NCBI GenBank assembly: GCA_964397755.1
Contig: CAYNJY010000003.1
Location: 1-64,000 of the forward strand
Reading direction: 5' to 3'
Source: CAYNJY01 sp964397755
GTDB lineage: Bacteria > Patescibacteriota > Microgenomatia > UBA10105 > UBA927
DNA length: 64,000 bases
Part shown: positions 1 through 7,913 of the stretch, one piece after another
Position numbering within the stretch: position 1 is the first letter of the stretch
Layout of the letters: the number at the start of each line of letters is the position of its first letter
Notes under the pieces: model-generated
What the model saw: only the letters and a program-made list of their open reading frames with translations
Told to the model about the DNA's origin: nothing
Database searches by the model: none
Position numbers and translations under genes: made by a program

Positions 1-2
1 GG

Positions 3-1817
3 CATAGCGAGATCCCCTCAGCTCCATTGGTTCCCGACAATGATCCGACCACCCTGTTTACCAGTTCCGGCATGCAGCCCTTGATTCCCTTCCTCCTTGG
101 TCAGCCGCATCCACTAGGCAAGCGTTTGGTCAACAGTCAAAAGTCCTTTCGGGCCCAGGATATCGATGAAGTTGGCGATAACCGCCATACCACTTTTTTT
201 GAGATGCTCGGGAACTGGTCGCTGGGCGATTACTTCAAAAAGGAACAACTGCCATGGATCTTTGAGTTTTTAACGAAGGTGCTTGGCCTTGAGCCGAAAC
301 GACTGTACGTCACGGTGTTTTCCGGCGATCAAACGGTGCCAAAGGATACCGAGTCGATAGAGATATGGAAGGAGATCTTTAGGAACGTGGGAATTGATGC
401 AAAAGAATCCTCCTTCGCTAAAGCTACGGCGGACGAGGGGCGAATTTTTGCGTATCCTGCAAACAAGAATTGGTGGAGCAGGAGCGGCGAGCCAGAGAAG
501 ATGCCGGCCGGAGAGCCGGGTGGCCCGGACAGCGAAGTCTTCTTTGACTTTGGTGTCAAGTTTGGATTTCACGAACGCTCCAATGACAGGGCGAGACCCT
601 GTCACCCCAACTGCCAGTGCGGACGGTTTATGGAGATCGCCAATTCCGTCTTCATGCAGTACGTCAAGCACGAGGATGGAAGCCTTAAGGAACTTTCTCA
701 GAAGAACGTTGACTTCGGTGGAGGCCTTGAGCGGTTGGCCGCGGTGACAGAGGATAATCCCGATGTCTTTCAGACAGACCTTTTCAGTTCCATTATTCGA
801 ACAATTGAAATATCGAGTGACAAAAAGTATGGTGAAGATGAGGAGGTGACGCGGACGATGCGCGTGATTGCCGATCACATCAAAGCGGCGGTGATGATGC
901 TGGAGGGTGGCGTTATTCCCTCAAACAAGACGCAAGGCTATCTACTTCGGCGACTCGTTCGCCGGTCTCTCCTCTATGGTCGAAGCCTGGGCTTCACCAA
1001 AGACTGGACGTACGTTGGTAAACTGGTGGAGCCGGTAGCTTTGATTTACAAAGACAGTTACCCAGAAGTTTTGCAAAAAGCGGGAGATCTCAAGCTCATT
1101 CTTGAGGAGGAGGCAGTGCGGTTTGGAAAAAGCCTTGAACGCGGACTTTCTGAAATAGAGAAAGTGTCAACTCTTGATGGGAAAGTGGCCTTCATGCTCT
1201 ATGAGACGTATGGCTTTCCCTGGGAAATGACAGAAGAAATAGCTCGAGGCAGGAATCAACACGTTGATCGAGCGCAGTTTGAGGTGGAATTTAAAAAGCA
1301 TCAAGAACTATCCCGCACCGCCGCGGTGGGCATGTTTAAAGGAGGCCTCGCCGATCATAGCCAGGAGACAACCAAGCTCCATACGGCAACGCACCTCCTC
1401 CACGCGGCGCTGCGTAGAATCCTTGGCGATCACGTGACCCAGCGGGGGAGCAACATCACCCAAGAGCGTTTACGTTTTGACTTTTCTCATCCAACCAAGC
1501 TGACTGAGGCAGAGCGGCACAGGGTGGAGGGCTTAATCAATGAACAGATTAAAGAAAACCTTCCGGTGTCTTTTGCCGTTACGGCTACCGATCAAGCCCT
1601 CAAAAGCGGAGCTCTGGCATTTTTCGGTGAGCGGTATGGAGATAAAGTAAAAGTCTATACAATAGGAGATCCTTCGGCAAGCTCAAGACCTCCCTTCAGC
1701 CGCGAGATCTGCGGCGGGCCGCACGTTTCCTTTACAGGGGTCTTGGGGCGCTTTACAATAACGAAAGAGGAGTCGGCCGGCGCCGGAGTACGAAGGATTT
1801 ACGCCAAATTAGCCTAG
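3..1817 (+). CDS. alaS: Alanyl-tRNA synthetase, 3' portion, short form
   Basis: Charges tRNA-Ala with alanine and clears mischarged Ser/Gly. The reading frame is open to the left edge, so the true start lies outside the window; the first visible residues (SAPLVPDNDPT) match the start of the class II catalytic core. Next come the tRNA-recognition region and an editing domain with HxxxH (HTATH, about residue 452 from nt 27) and a C-x3-H motif (CGGPH, about residue 562). The protein ends just after GVRRIYAKLA, so the DHHA1/C-Ala part of roughly 870-residue bacterial enzymes is absent. About 10 codons near nt 412-438 come from a dispersed repeat and read SFAKATADEG. The ending is a clean TAG, and the next gene starts about 30 bp later. 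The family call is secure. Confidence 0.96.
   Translation, partial: HSEIPSAPLVPDNDPTTLFTSSGMQPLIPFLLGQPHPLGKRLVNSQKSFRAQDIDEVGDNRHTTFFEMLGNWSLGDYFKKEQLPWIFEFLTKVLGLEPKRLYVTVFSGDQTVPKDTESIEIWKEIFRNVGIDAKESSFAKATADEGRIFAYPANKNWWSRSGEPEKMPAGEPGGPDSEVFFDFGVKFGFHERSNDRARPCHPNCQCGRFMEIANSVFMQYVKHEDGSLKELSQKNVDFGGGLERLAAVTEDNPDVFQTDLFSSIIRTIEISSDKKYGEDEEVTRTMRVIADHIKAAVMMLEGGVIPSNKTQGYLLRRLVRRSLLYGRSLGFTKDWTYVGKLVEPVALIYKDSYPEVLQKAGDLKLILEEEAVRFGKSLERGLSEIEKVSTLDGKVAFMLYETYGFPWEMTEEIARGRNQHVDRAQFEVEFKKHQELSRTAAVGMFKGGLADHSQETTKLHTATHLLHAALRRILGDHVTQRGSNITQERLRFDFSHPTKLTEAERHRVEGLINEQIKENLPVSFAVTATDQALKSGALAFFGERYGDKVKVYTIGDPSASSRPPFSREICGGPHVSFTGVLGRFTITKEESAGAGVRRIYAKLA
412..438 (+). repeat. Dispersed repeat inside alaS
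   Basis: A short segment beginning CCTTCGCTAAAGCTACGGC and ending GGACGAGG interrupts the aminoacylation domain in frame and encodes SFAKATADE. I recognise this word from many CPR proteins and intergenic regions (memory, not a search). It falls in a loop of AlaRS that varies in length, so it is probably tolerated. Confidence 0.5.
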
Positions 1818-1848
1818 TGAGTCAAATTAGTCTAACTTGATTTCTTTC

Positions 1849-3999
1849 ATGAAGCTGCCCGGATCTCTCTCAAACCTTTTTCGCCCCAAGCCCGAGACTC
1901 GGGAGCTCATCCTATCGCTCCTTCTTTCTTCGGACGCAGTGACGGCCGCTTCGTGGGAGATTGAAGCTGGCGGCAAGCCGCACATCTACCCACACGCGAC
2001 TTTCGAGGTTGGAGAAGATACCTGGGATAACAGGATTGAGGCAGCGGATCGGGCAATCAGCGCAGCAGAGGATCGCGCTCAAGCACCACAGGCGATCCGC
2101 AAAGTCGTGTTAGGATTCTCAGCGCAGTACCTTACCGAAGAGGGCGATATCGAAAAAGAATTCCGGCCGCATATCCGCGAGCTCACAAAAGTGCTTGAGC
2201 TTTCCCCTGTGGGATTCGTCCCTATCCATCAAGCACTCGCCTACATGCTCAAAGCGGAGGAAGGTATCCCAGCGAGTGTCATCCTCCTTGCTGTATCGGA
2301 GGGGATGGTCACCGTCACACTCTACAAGATTGGGAAACTGATTGGTCAAAAGAGTATGCCCAGAACAGAAGCGATCGCCGCGGATATCGAGGCGGCTCTC
2401 AAAGGGTTTGATGGTGATGAGGTCCTTCCATCGCGAATGCTCCTATTTGGGCCTCATGCCTCTGCGCTTGAAGAGGTACGGGGAATGCTTCTTAAGCACC
2501 CGTGGCCGACGCGCGTCAACTTCCTCCACTACCCCAAAGTAGAGATCCTTCCTGCTGACGCAGCCGTTCGGGCGGTGTCGTTTGCCGGAGCGTTTGAGCT
2601 TGCCGGCGCGATGCCGGTCGAGGAAGAGACAGTCAACAAGCAACACGTAACAGACGATAGAAAAGAAGAAGCACAGAAGGCAGAAGGCGAGGAGTCAAAT
2701 GTCCGCATGGTCAACCCCGAGGAACTTGGGTTTCAAAAAGAAGACGTGTTAGAAGTATCACAGAGCACGTATCACACATCAGATGAAGAGACAGAAAAAA
2801 AGCCAGTCATGCGTCTGCCACGGCTGCCGATTCCGAGATTTTCATTCCATTTTCCCTCTCATATTCCAGTCGGAGTTTTTCCTGTTCTCGTACTTGCTTT
2901 GGTTGTTCTCGCAGTCGTTTGGCTCTGGTACTGGTTTCTCCCGCACACGACCGTCACCGTCCTTGTCCTCCCGAAGGTTATAAAGGAGAGTACAACAGTA
3001 ACCGTTGACCCCACGGCAACGGTCGCTGACAGCGCGACCAAGATCCTACCCGGGCAGAAGCAGGAGAAGGTCGTGAGCGGAGAAAAAACCCTGCCGGTTT
3101 CCGGCAAAAAGAACGTCGGCGAGGAAGCGAAGGGGACGGTAACTCTCTACAATAAGGTAACGTCGAGTCGAACCTTCAAAAAGGGTACGACCATTTCAGC
3201 GCAGGGACTTGAGTTTACCCTCGATGACGACGTATCGGTCGCGTCTGCATCCGAAACCATCGGCTCCATCACGTTCGGCAAGGCATCGGCTCCCGTGACC
3301 GCGTCGCAGATTGGCCCAGAGAGTAATCTGCCTACCGGAACGGAATTTGCGTTCAAAAACCTTGCCACAAGTGTCGTGACCGCCCGGAATGATCAGCCAC
3401 TTACTGGAGGGACAAGCCGCGAGGTGACCGTCATATCGCGCGCTGACTACGACGCCGTCGTCAAAACTCTCAGCGAGGAACTTGTGGAGAGGGCAAAGCA
3501 GGAGCTAGCTAGCGCCCTCGGCGGAGGTCAGAAGATCCTCGACACGACCGTCAAAACACTAGTGACAGAGAAAACATTCGCGCAGGAGCTCGATCAAGAA
3601 TCCCAGGTGGTGAGCGGGAAAGTGACCATTGCAATGACCGGACTCTCCTACAGCGAAGAAGACCTCAAGCTTCTCATGACGGAGCTCGTCACCCAGAGTG
3701 TTCCGACGGGGTATAGCATCGCTCTAGGGAGAACCGTTGTCGCCGTCAAAAGCGCAAAGGCTGGGAAAGACGGAAAAGTGCAGCTGTCTGCTTCGTTTGA
3801 GAGCACAGCGCTTCCCGATGTAAAGACACAAGAGGTGCAAACGATGCTTGCCGGAAGGCGACTGACCTCGGCGCTTGAGAAGCTCAAAGCGATGACCGGG
3901 GTAGCGGGAGCCGAGTTTCGATTCCGCTGGACGCCGTTTCATGATAGGCTTCCCGTCAACAAAAACAATATCTCGGTGACGGTAGCGATACAGGAATAG
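1849..3999 (+). CDS. Large membrane-anchored surface protein (PilM/FtsA-like N-terminus, beta-rich exterior)
   Basis: A 716-residue protein of unknown function. Residues 1 to about 250 resemble the actin-like fold of PilM/FtsA proteins as found in CPR genomes (inferred from overall look, with no signature motif). A charged, glutamate-rich linker follows, then one strong transmembrane helix at about 340-362 (VLVLALVVLAVVWLWYWFL). The rest is Thr/Val-rich and beta-strand-like, with GTVTLYNK and GTTISAQG segments as in baseplate-J-like surface proteins, and is probably outside the cell. I chose ATG 1849 over an upstream TTG at 1837. A sortase gene follows 35 bp later, suggesting a joint role at the cell surface. 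It could be an adhesin or part of a pilus-like machine. Confidence 0.6.
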   Translation: MKLPGSLSNLFRPKPETRELILSLLLSSDAVTAASWEIEAGGKPHIYPHATFEVGEDTWDNRIEAADRAISAAEDRAQAPQAIRKVVLGFSAQYLTEEGDIEKEFRPHIRELTKVLELSPVGFVPIHQALAYMLKAEEGIPASVILLAVSEGMVTVTLYKIGKLIGQKSMPRTEAIAADIEAALKGFDGDEVLPSRMLLFGPHASALEEVRGMLLKHPWPTRVNFLHYPKVEILPADAAVRAVSFAGAFELAGAMPVEEETVNKQHVTDDRKEEAQKAEGEESNVRMVNPEELGFQKEDVLEVSQSTYHTSDEETEKKPVMRLPRLPIPRFSFHFPSHIPVGVFPVLVLALVVLAVVWLWYWFLPHTTVTVLVLPKVIKESTTVTVDPTATVADSATKILPGQKQEKVVSGEKTLPVSGKKNVGEEAKGTVTLYNKVTSSRTFKKGTTISAQGLEFTLDDDVSVASASETIGSITFGKASAPVTASQIGPESNLPTGTEFAFKNLATSVVTARNDQPLTGGTSREVTVISRADYDAVVKTLSEELVERAKQELASALGGGQKILDTTVKTLVTEKTFAQELDQESQVVSGKVTIAMTGLSYSEEDLKLLMTELVTQSVPTGYSIALGRTVVAVKSAKAGKDGKVQLSASFESTALPDVKTQEVQTMLAGRRLTSALEKLKAMTGVAGAEFRFRWTPFHDRLPVNKNNISVTVAIQE

Positions 4000-4034
4000 A
4001 AATACTACCAATCCGAACAGCGTAGCGTGTGTCT

Positions 4035-4751
4035 ATGATGCATCGATACATCAAAGCGGTTCCGCGCCAGCCCCGGTCGAGATCAGCTGGTATCTCCTAC
4101 GCCCTCATGAGTACGGGGTTTCTCATTGTGGCCTGGACGCTCTGGCCCATCCTTTCCTTTGGCGTCATCCGCGGCGCTCTTTCCGGAGACACCCTCTCGC
4201 CGCTTGCTGAGGGGCGAGGAGGCGGAGGACTTCCGGCAGCGGTTCTTGCAGCAGTCGATTCATCAGAAGCCAGTCTTGACTATACGAACCCGAATGTCTG
4301 GTTTCCGACGAGCCCGCAAAAGAAAGTCGTGACCCGCGTCAACAGCTACTCGTTGACCATTCCGAAGTTGAAGATCCGTGACGCCACCGTCATTATCGCT
4401 GGTGATGATCTTAGTAAGAGCATCATTCACTACGGCGGTACCGCAGAGCCGGGCGAGTACGGGACGGCAGTGCTCTTTGGTCACTCGACGCTGCCGCAGT
4501 TTTTTAGCCCAACGAACTACAAAAGCATTTTCTCGACACTGCCGACCCTCAAGGTGGAAGATGAAATTTTTGTTACCTACGACACGATTACCTACCGGTA
4601 CGTTGTTGAAGAAATGAACGTCACGAAGCCGACCGACCTATCACCGCTTGAGCAGAAATTTGACAACTCGTACCTCACCCTCATCACCTGCGTGCCACCG
4701 GGTACCTACTGGGAGCGACTCAATGTGAAAGCGAAGCTCGCGCGCTTGTAG
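4035..4751 (+). CDS. Sortase family transpeptidase (class D/E-like)
   Basis: Sortases cleave a C-terminal sorting signal and join surface proteins to the envelope. The 238-residue protein has an N-terminal signal-anchor (about residues 14-42) and a C-terminal sortase domain with the catalytic His in FGHST (about 150), Cys in LITCVPPG (about 219) and Arg in WERLNVK (about 229). The length and the ITCVPPG context fit the class D/E type seen in CPR and Actinobacteria. The start is preceded by TCT and no Shine-Dalgarno (SD) sequence; GTG 4029 and ATG 4038 are alternatives. It sits directly after the large surface protein, which could be a partner, though I see no LPxTG motif at that protein's C-terminus. 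Confidence 0.88.
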   Translation: MMHRYIKAVPRQPRSRSAGISYALMSTGFLIVAWTLWPILSFGVIRGALSGDTLSPLAEGRGGGGLPAAVLAAVDSSEASLDYTNPNVWFPTSPQKKVVTRVNSYSLTIPKLKIRDATVIIAGDDLSKSIIHYGGTAEPGEYGTAVLFGHSTLPQFFSPTNYKSIFSTLPTLKVEDEIFVTYDTITYRYVVEEMNVTKPTDLSPLEQKFDNSYLTLITCVPPGTYWERLNVKAKLARL

Positions 4752-4772
4752 AAACGTTGAGCGCTCGTCACT

Positions 4773-6032
4773 ATGTCAAAGGATGGGAGAAGTATTGCTA
4801 TCGAGGCAATCAAGAAAAAGCTCGTGGGCAAATCACTCTCGTACAATGAGATTTTTGCCATCATGGACGAGATTGTCCACCAGCATCTCGGCCCGGTCCT
4901 GACGACCTACTTTGCCGCAGCCGGGTTTAAAGAGGGCTTCTCCGACGAAGAGCTCTACTATCTGACCCGCGCGATGGTCGCGACCGGGCCGCGGCTCCAC
5001 TTCCGCGGGATCGTCGCCGATAAGCACTCAACCGGCGGGGTTGCGGGAACTCGAACCACGATGATCCTCGTCCCGATTGTCGCTGCCGCGGGGTTTAAGA
5101 TTCCAAAAACGTCCTCGCGCGCCATCACGTCGCCGGCTGGCACCGCCGACACCATGGAAGTTGTGGCACCGGTGATGTTTTCACCGAAACAGATTGAACA
5201 CATCGCTTTGAAGGTCGGCGGGTGTATCGTCTGGGGTGGGCACTTGGGGCTCGCGCCGGCTGACGACATCATTATCCAAATTGAGCAGCCGCTCGCATTC
5301 GAGTCGTTTGATAAAATTATCGTTTCTATCATGGCCAAGAAAGTCGCCTCGGGTGCCACACATCTGGTGCTTGATATTCCGGTTGGGCCCACGATGAAGA
5401 TACAACACTTTAAAGACGCAGAGCTGATTGCAAAAAAGTTTATGTTCCTTGCGAGACGATTCAAAATAAACGTTGTCGTAGATATCAACGAGACAAGACA
5501 GAATGCGGGTCGCGGCGTTGGACCGGTTCTTGAGGCACATGACGTATTCCAAGTTCTCGAGCAAGCCCCGGGGCGGCCTCGGACTCTTGAGGATAAGGCT
5601 CTTCGCCTCGCCGGAAAGCTCTTGTCATTGTGCTTTGCCGATTCGCCGAAGGCGAAAAATCTGGACGGCGAGACCGTTGCGCGCGAAGTCCTTACGTCAG
5701 GCAAGGCTCTCGTGAAAATGCGTGAGATCATTGCCGCCCAAGGCGGCGACCCGGGCGCTTCGTCAGCAAGTCTCCGGCCCGGGAAAGAAAAGTTTGAAAT
5801 CGTTTCCGGCCGGAAAGGGAGAATTGTCTCGATCAACAACCGTCAGATCACGGTGATCTGTCGGATACTCGGATGCCCGACCGATAAGCGGGCTGGCATG
5901 TACCTCAACCGCAAGCTTGAGGAGACAGTGGACAAGGGTGATATACTAGCGACACTCTATAGTAGCGACCGCTGGCGGCTCAAAGAGGGGATCGAAACAT
6001 TGAAAAACATACCGGTGTACACAGTAGAGTAA
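4773..6032 (+). CDS. deoA: AMP phosphorylase / thymidine phosphorylase family
   Basis: Pyrimidine-nucleoside and AMP phosphorylases split a (deoxy)nucleoside or AMP with phosphate. The 419 residues include the family signature DKHSTGGV and the stretches KTSSRAITSPAGTADTMEV and GLAPADDIII, closer to archaeal AMP phosphorylase than to E. coli DeoA. In CPR this enzyme is known to feed the AMP-RuBisCO salvage route. The roughly 80-residue N-terminal extension of archaeal AMP phosphorylases (about 500 residues) is missing, so the substrate is uncertain. The gene sits in the alaS-mltG run with no salvage partner in view. The symbol is given for the family, not the substrate. Confidence 0.82.
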   Translation: MSKDGRSIAIEAIKKKLVGKSLSYNEIFAIMDEIVHQHLGPVLTTYFAAAGFKEGFSDEELYYLTRAMVATGPRLHFRGIVADKHSTGGVAGTRTTMILVPIVAAAGFKIPKTSSRAITSPAGTADTMEVVAPVMFSPKQIEHIALKVGGCIVWGGHLGLAPADDIIIQIEQPLAFESFDKIIVSIMAKKVASGATHLVLDIPVGPTMKIQHFKDAELIAKKFMFLARRFKINVVVDINETRQNAGRGVGPVLEAHDVFQVLEQAPGRPRTLEDKALRLAGKLLSLCFADSPKAKNLDGETVAREVLTSGKALVKMREIIAAQGGDPGASSASLRPGKEKFEIVSGRKGRIVSINNRQITVICRILGCPTDKRAGMYLNRKLEETVDKGDILATLYSSDRWRLKEGIETLKNIPVYTVE

Positions 6033-6091
6033 CGGTAAAAGGAAAACGGCAAACGGTAAAAGTTTTCTGTTCACAGTTTACAGTTCATCGT

Positions 6092-6283
6092 ATGTTTAAA
6101 AATATCGTTGCACCAGTGCAAGCGTGGCTCCTTTCACAAGGGCGATGTGTTGGGTGTGGCAAGAACCTTCCGTCAAAAGAGGGAAAAGGATTCGTACGGA
6201 CAGACTGTCAGTGCGGCCGCATCTACATGTACGATCCCGCGGACAAGACGTACCGTCGGGCTACTCTTCATGAAATCAGGTAA
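6092..6283 (+). CDS. Small zinc-ribbon-like protein
   Basis: A 63-residue protein with a CVGC pair (about residues 19-22) and a CQC pair (about 39-41), spaced like a small zinc ribbon. I do not recognise a named family. Its 3' end overlaps the start of mltG by 14 bp, which argues that both are translated from one mRNA. The 59 bp before it hold AAACGG-type low-complexity repeats and no clear SD sequence. Cytosolic; function unknown. Confidence 0.6.
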   Translation: MFKNIVAPVQAWLLSQGRCVGCGKNLPSKEGKGFVRTDCQCGRIYMYDPADKTYRRATLHEIR

Positions 6284-7253
6284 ACATACGCCGTTTATTC
6301 GACGGGTTCTCGTTTTGGCAATCGTTGTTGCTCTTCTCGCGCTCGTCGGCCTCCTCTGGTGGGCTGATGCTGTTTCGCCTGTTGATTCCTCTGATCTCTC
6401 GCCGGTCGTCTTCACCGTCGGTCGCGGTGAGAGTGGGAGAAGTATCGCAACCCGGCTTACCCGTGAAGGGCTCATCCGGAGTCCCACCGGGTTTTTCGTC
6501 ATGGTGAAAATACTTGGCATAGAGAAGAATCTTCAGGCTGGTCTGTTTCGACTGAACAGGTCAATGAACAGTCGGCAGGTTGCTGAGGAGCTCACCCACG
6601 GCTCCCTTGACGTCTGGGTAACGATTCTCGAGGGCTGGCGCGTTGAAGAAATCGCAACCAAACTCGCCCGTGAGCTGGATGTTCCCGAAGCGGAGTTTCT
6701 GAAACACGCAGAAGAAGGCTCTCTGTTTCCCGACACCTACCTGATACCGAAAGACTCGACACCAGAAGCTATTGCGGCGATGCTGCGCGAGAATTTCGAC
6801 CGGAGAATAACAGGGCAGATGCGGGAGGATGCGAAAAAGTCCAGGCTTCGGTTTGACGAGGTCATTACCCTCGCTTCCATTGTTGAGCGCGAAGGGAGAA
6901 CCGATGAGGATCGACCCGTAATAGCTGGAATCCTCCTCAAGCGGCTTAAAGCCGGTATGGCCCTCCAGGCAGACGCCACACTCCAGTACGCGCTCGGCTA
7001 CCAACCAGAGGAAAAAAGCTGGTGGAAAAAGTTCCTCACGAGCGACGATAAAGCGATCCGCTCGCCCTACAATACCTACCGAAATCCGGGGCTCCCGCCT
7101 GGGCCGATTGCCAATCCGGGTCTGGCTTCGATCAAAGCGGTTATCTACCCCACAGAGAGCGAATACTGGTATTACCTCCACGACAAAGCAGGTGGTGTGC
7201 ACTACGGCCGGACCCTTGAGGAGCACAACGCAAACGTCGCCCGCTACCTCTAA
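6270..7253 (+). CDS. mltG: Endolytic murein transglycosylase MltG
   Basis: MltG cuts nascent glycan strands at the membrane and sets their length. The 327 residues start with a short basic stretch and one transmembrane helix (about residues 10-30). A YceG domain follows with the catalytic Glu in ASIVEREGR (about residue 210), then LQADATLQYALG and the conserved C-terminal block YNTYRNPGLPPGPIANPG. I chose ATG 6270 because the membrane helix follows at once; the frame is open further upstream, but only inside the preceding small gene. Its presence implies a peptidoglycan cell wall. The domain calls are strong. Confidence 0.93.
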   Translation: MKSGKHTPFIRRVLVLAIVVALLALVGLLWWADAVSPVDSSDLSPVVFTVGRGESGRSIATRLTREGLIRSPTGFFVMVKILGIEKNLQAGLFRLNRSMNSRQVAEELTHGSLDVWVTILEGWRVEEIATKLARELDVPEAEFLKHAEEGSLFPDTYLIPKDSTPEAIAAMLRENFDRRITGQMREDAKKSRLRFDEVITLASIVEREGRTDEDRPVIAGILLKRLKAGMALQADATLQYALGYQPEEKSWWKKFLTSDDKAIRSPYNTYRNPGLPPGPIANPGLASIKAVIYPTESEYWYYLHDKAGGVHYGRTLEEHNANVARYL

Positions 7254-7307
7254 TAGAGCTACACATCTTGGTTTATTCTGACGGCCTTTTACGATACACT
7301 CCAACCG

Positions 7308-7745
7308 ATGATTTCGCCAGAGACGTTGGTGAGTATTCGGGAGCTGATGCTGGTAGCTCCAATGACCGGCGCAGCGATACTTGTATCGGGTAAAGACCAT
7401 GTTCTTAACCACATTAAAACCCAAGCTACTGGCTTGAAGCATAGGGGACACATGAATAGAGATATGCCAAGCGGTGAAACAGCAATACTTATTCCCACAG
7501 GAGCAAGCGTAAGAATGGTCATTAACCGTATAAAAGTTCTGCTAATGGACTTTCGTGAAAGATCAGGAGGACGCGAAGCTGGTCTGAGAGTCGTAGTTGG
7601 TGGTACCCCACAAACAGTAAGCGAAGTTAACCAATCAGTCGCTGTAAAAGGAGTACCTGGCGTTACCGTTGTGTACCTGGGGTCAGTTGATAATGAAAAA
7701 ACAGAGAGAGAATTTGACAGCCGCTACCCCAGACAATCAGGATAA
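7308..7745 (+). CDS. Hypothetical protein, 145 aa
   Basis: I recognise no family. The predicted protein is soluble, with mixed alpha/beta character and a Gly/Val-rich C-terminal half (LRVVVGGTPQTVSEVNQS). No membrane segment, signal peptide or metal motif is visible. It stands alone between mltG and the rpoB promoter, 55 bp after mltG, and its base composition looks slightly more A+T-rich than its neighbours. It could be an acquired or lineage-specific gene. The long open frame with a clean ATG supports real coding. Confidence 0.5.
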   Translation: MISPETLVSIRELMLVAPMTGAAILVSGKDHVLNHIKTQATGLKHRGHMNRDMPSGETAILIPTGASVRMVINRIKVLLMDFRERSGGREAGLRVVVGGTPQTVSEVNQSVAVKGVPGVTVVYLGSVDNEKTEREFDSRYPRQSG

Positions 7746-7806
7746 CCTCTCTCCGGTTTTACATCCACACCGCGAGGATCGCGTCCATGAGGGCTGGAGT
7801 CGCCCC

Positions 7807-7834
7807 TTGACAAGAGGGGAAAAGGAGATATAAT
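7807..7834 (+). promoter_or_regulatory. rpoB operon promoter
   Basis: TTGACA at 7807-7812, a 16-bp spacer, and TATAAT at 7829-7834: a perfect sigma-70 type match. Transcription would start near 7841, about 73 nt before rpoB. Confidence 0.85.
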
Positions 7835-7853
7835 TGGTCTTAATTCAATAGCC

Positions 7854-7887
7854 AAAAGAGGCGAACGTTCATTGTTCGCTTCTTTTT
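7854..7887 (+). terminator. Terminator-like hairpin in the rpoB leader
   Basis: AAAAGAGGCGAAC (7854-7866) pairs with GTTCGCTTCTTTT (7874-7886) over 13 bp with one G-U pair and a 7-nt loop, running into a T tract (7883-7887). It lies between the promoter and the rpoB start, so it may act as an attenuator, a pause site or a 5' stabiliser. Confidence 0.7.
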
Positions 7888-7913
7888 GTCGTTCACTAAA
7901 GAACTTATTCGCG

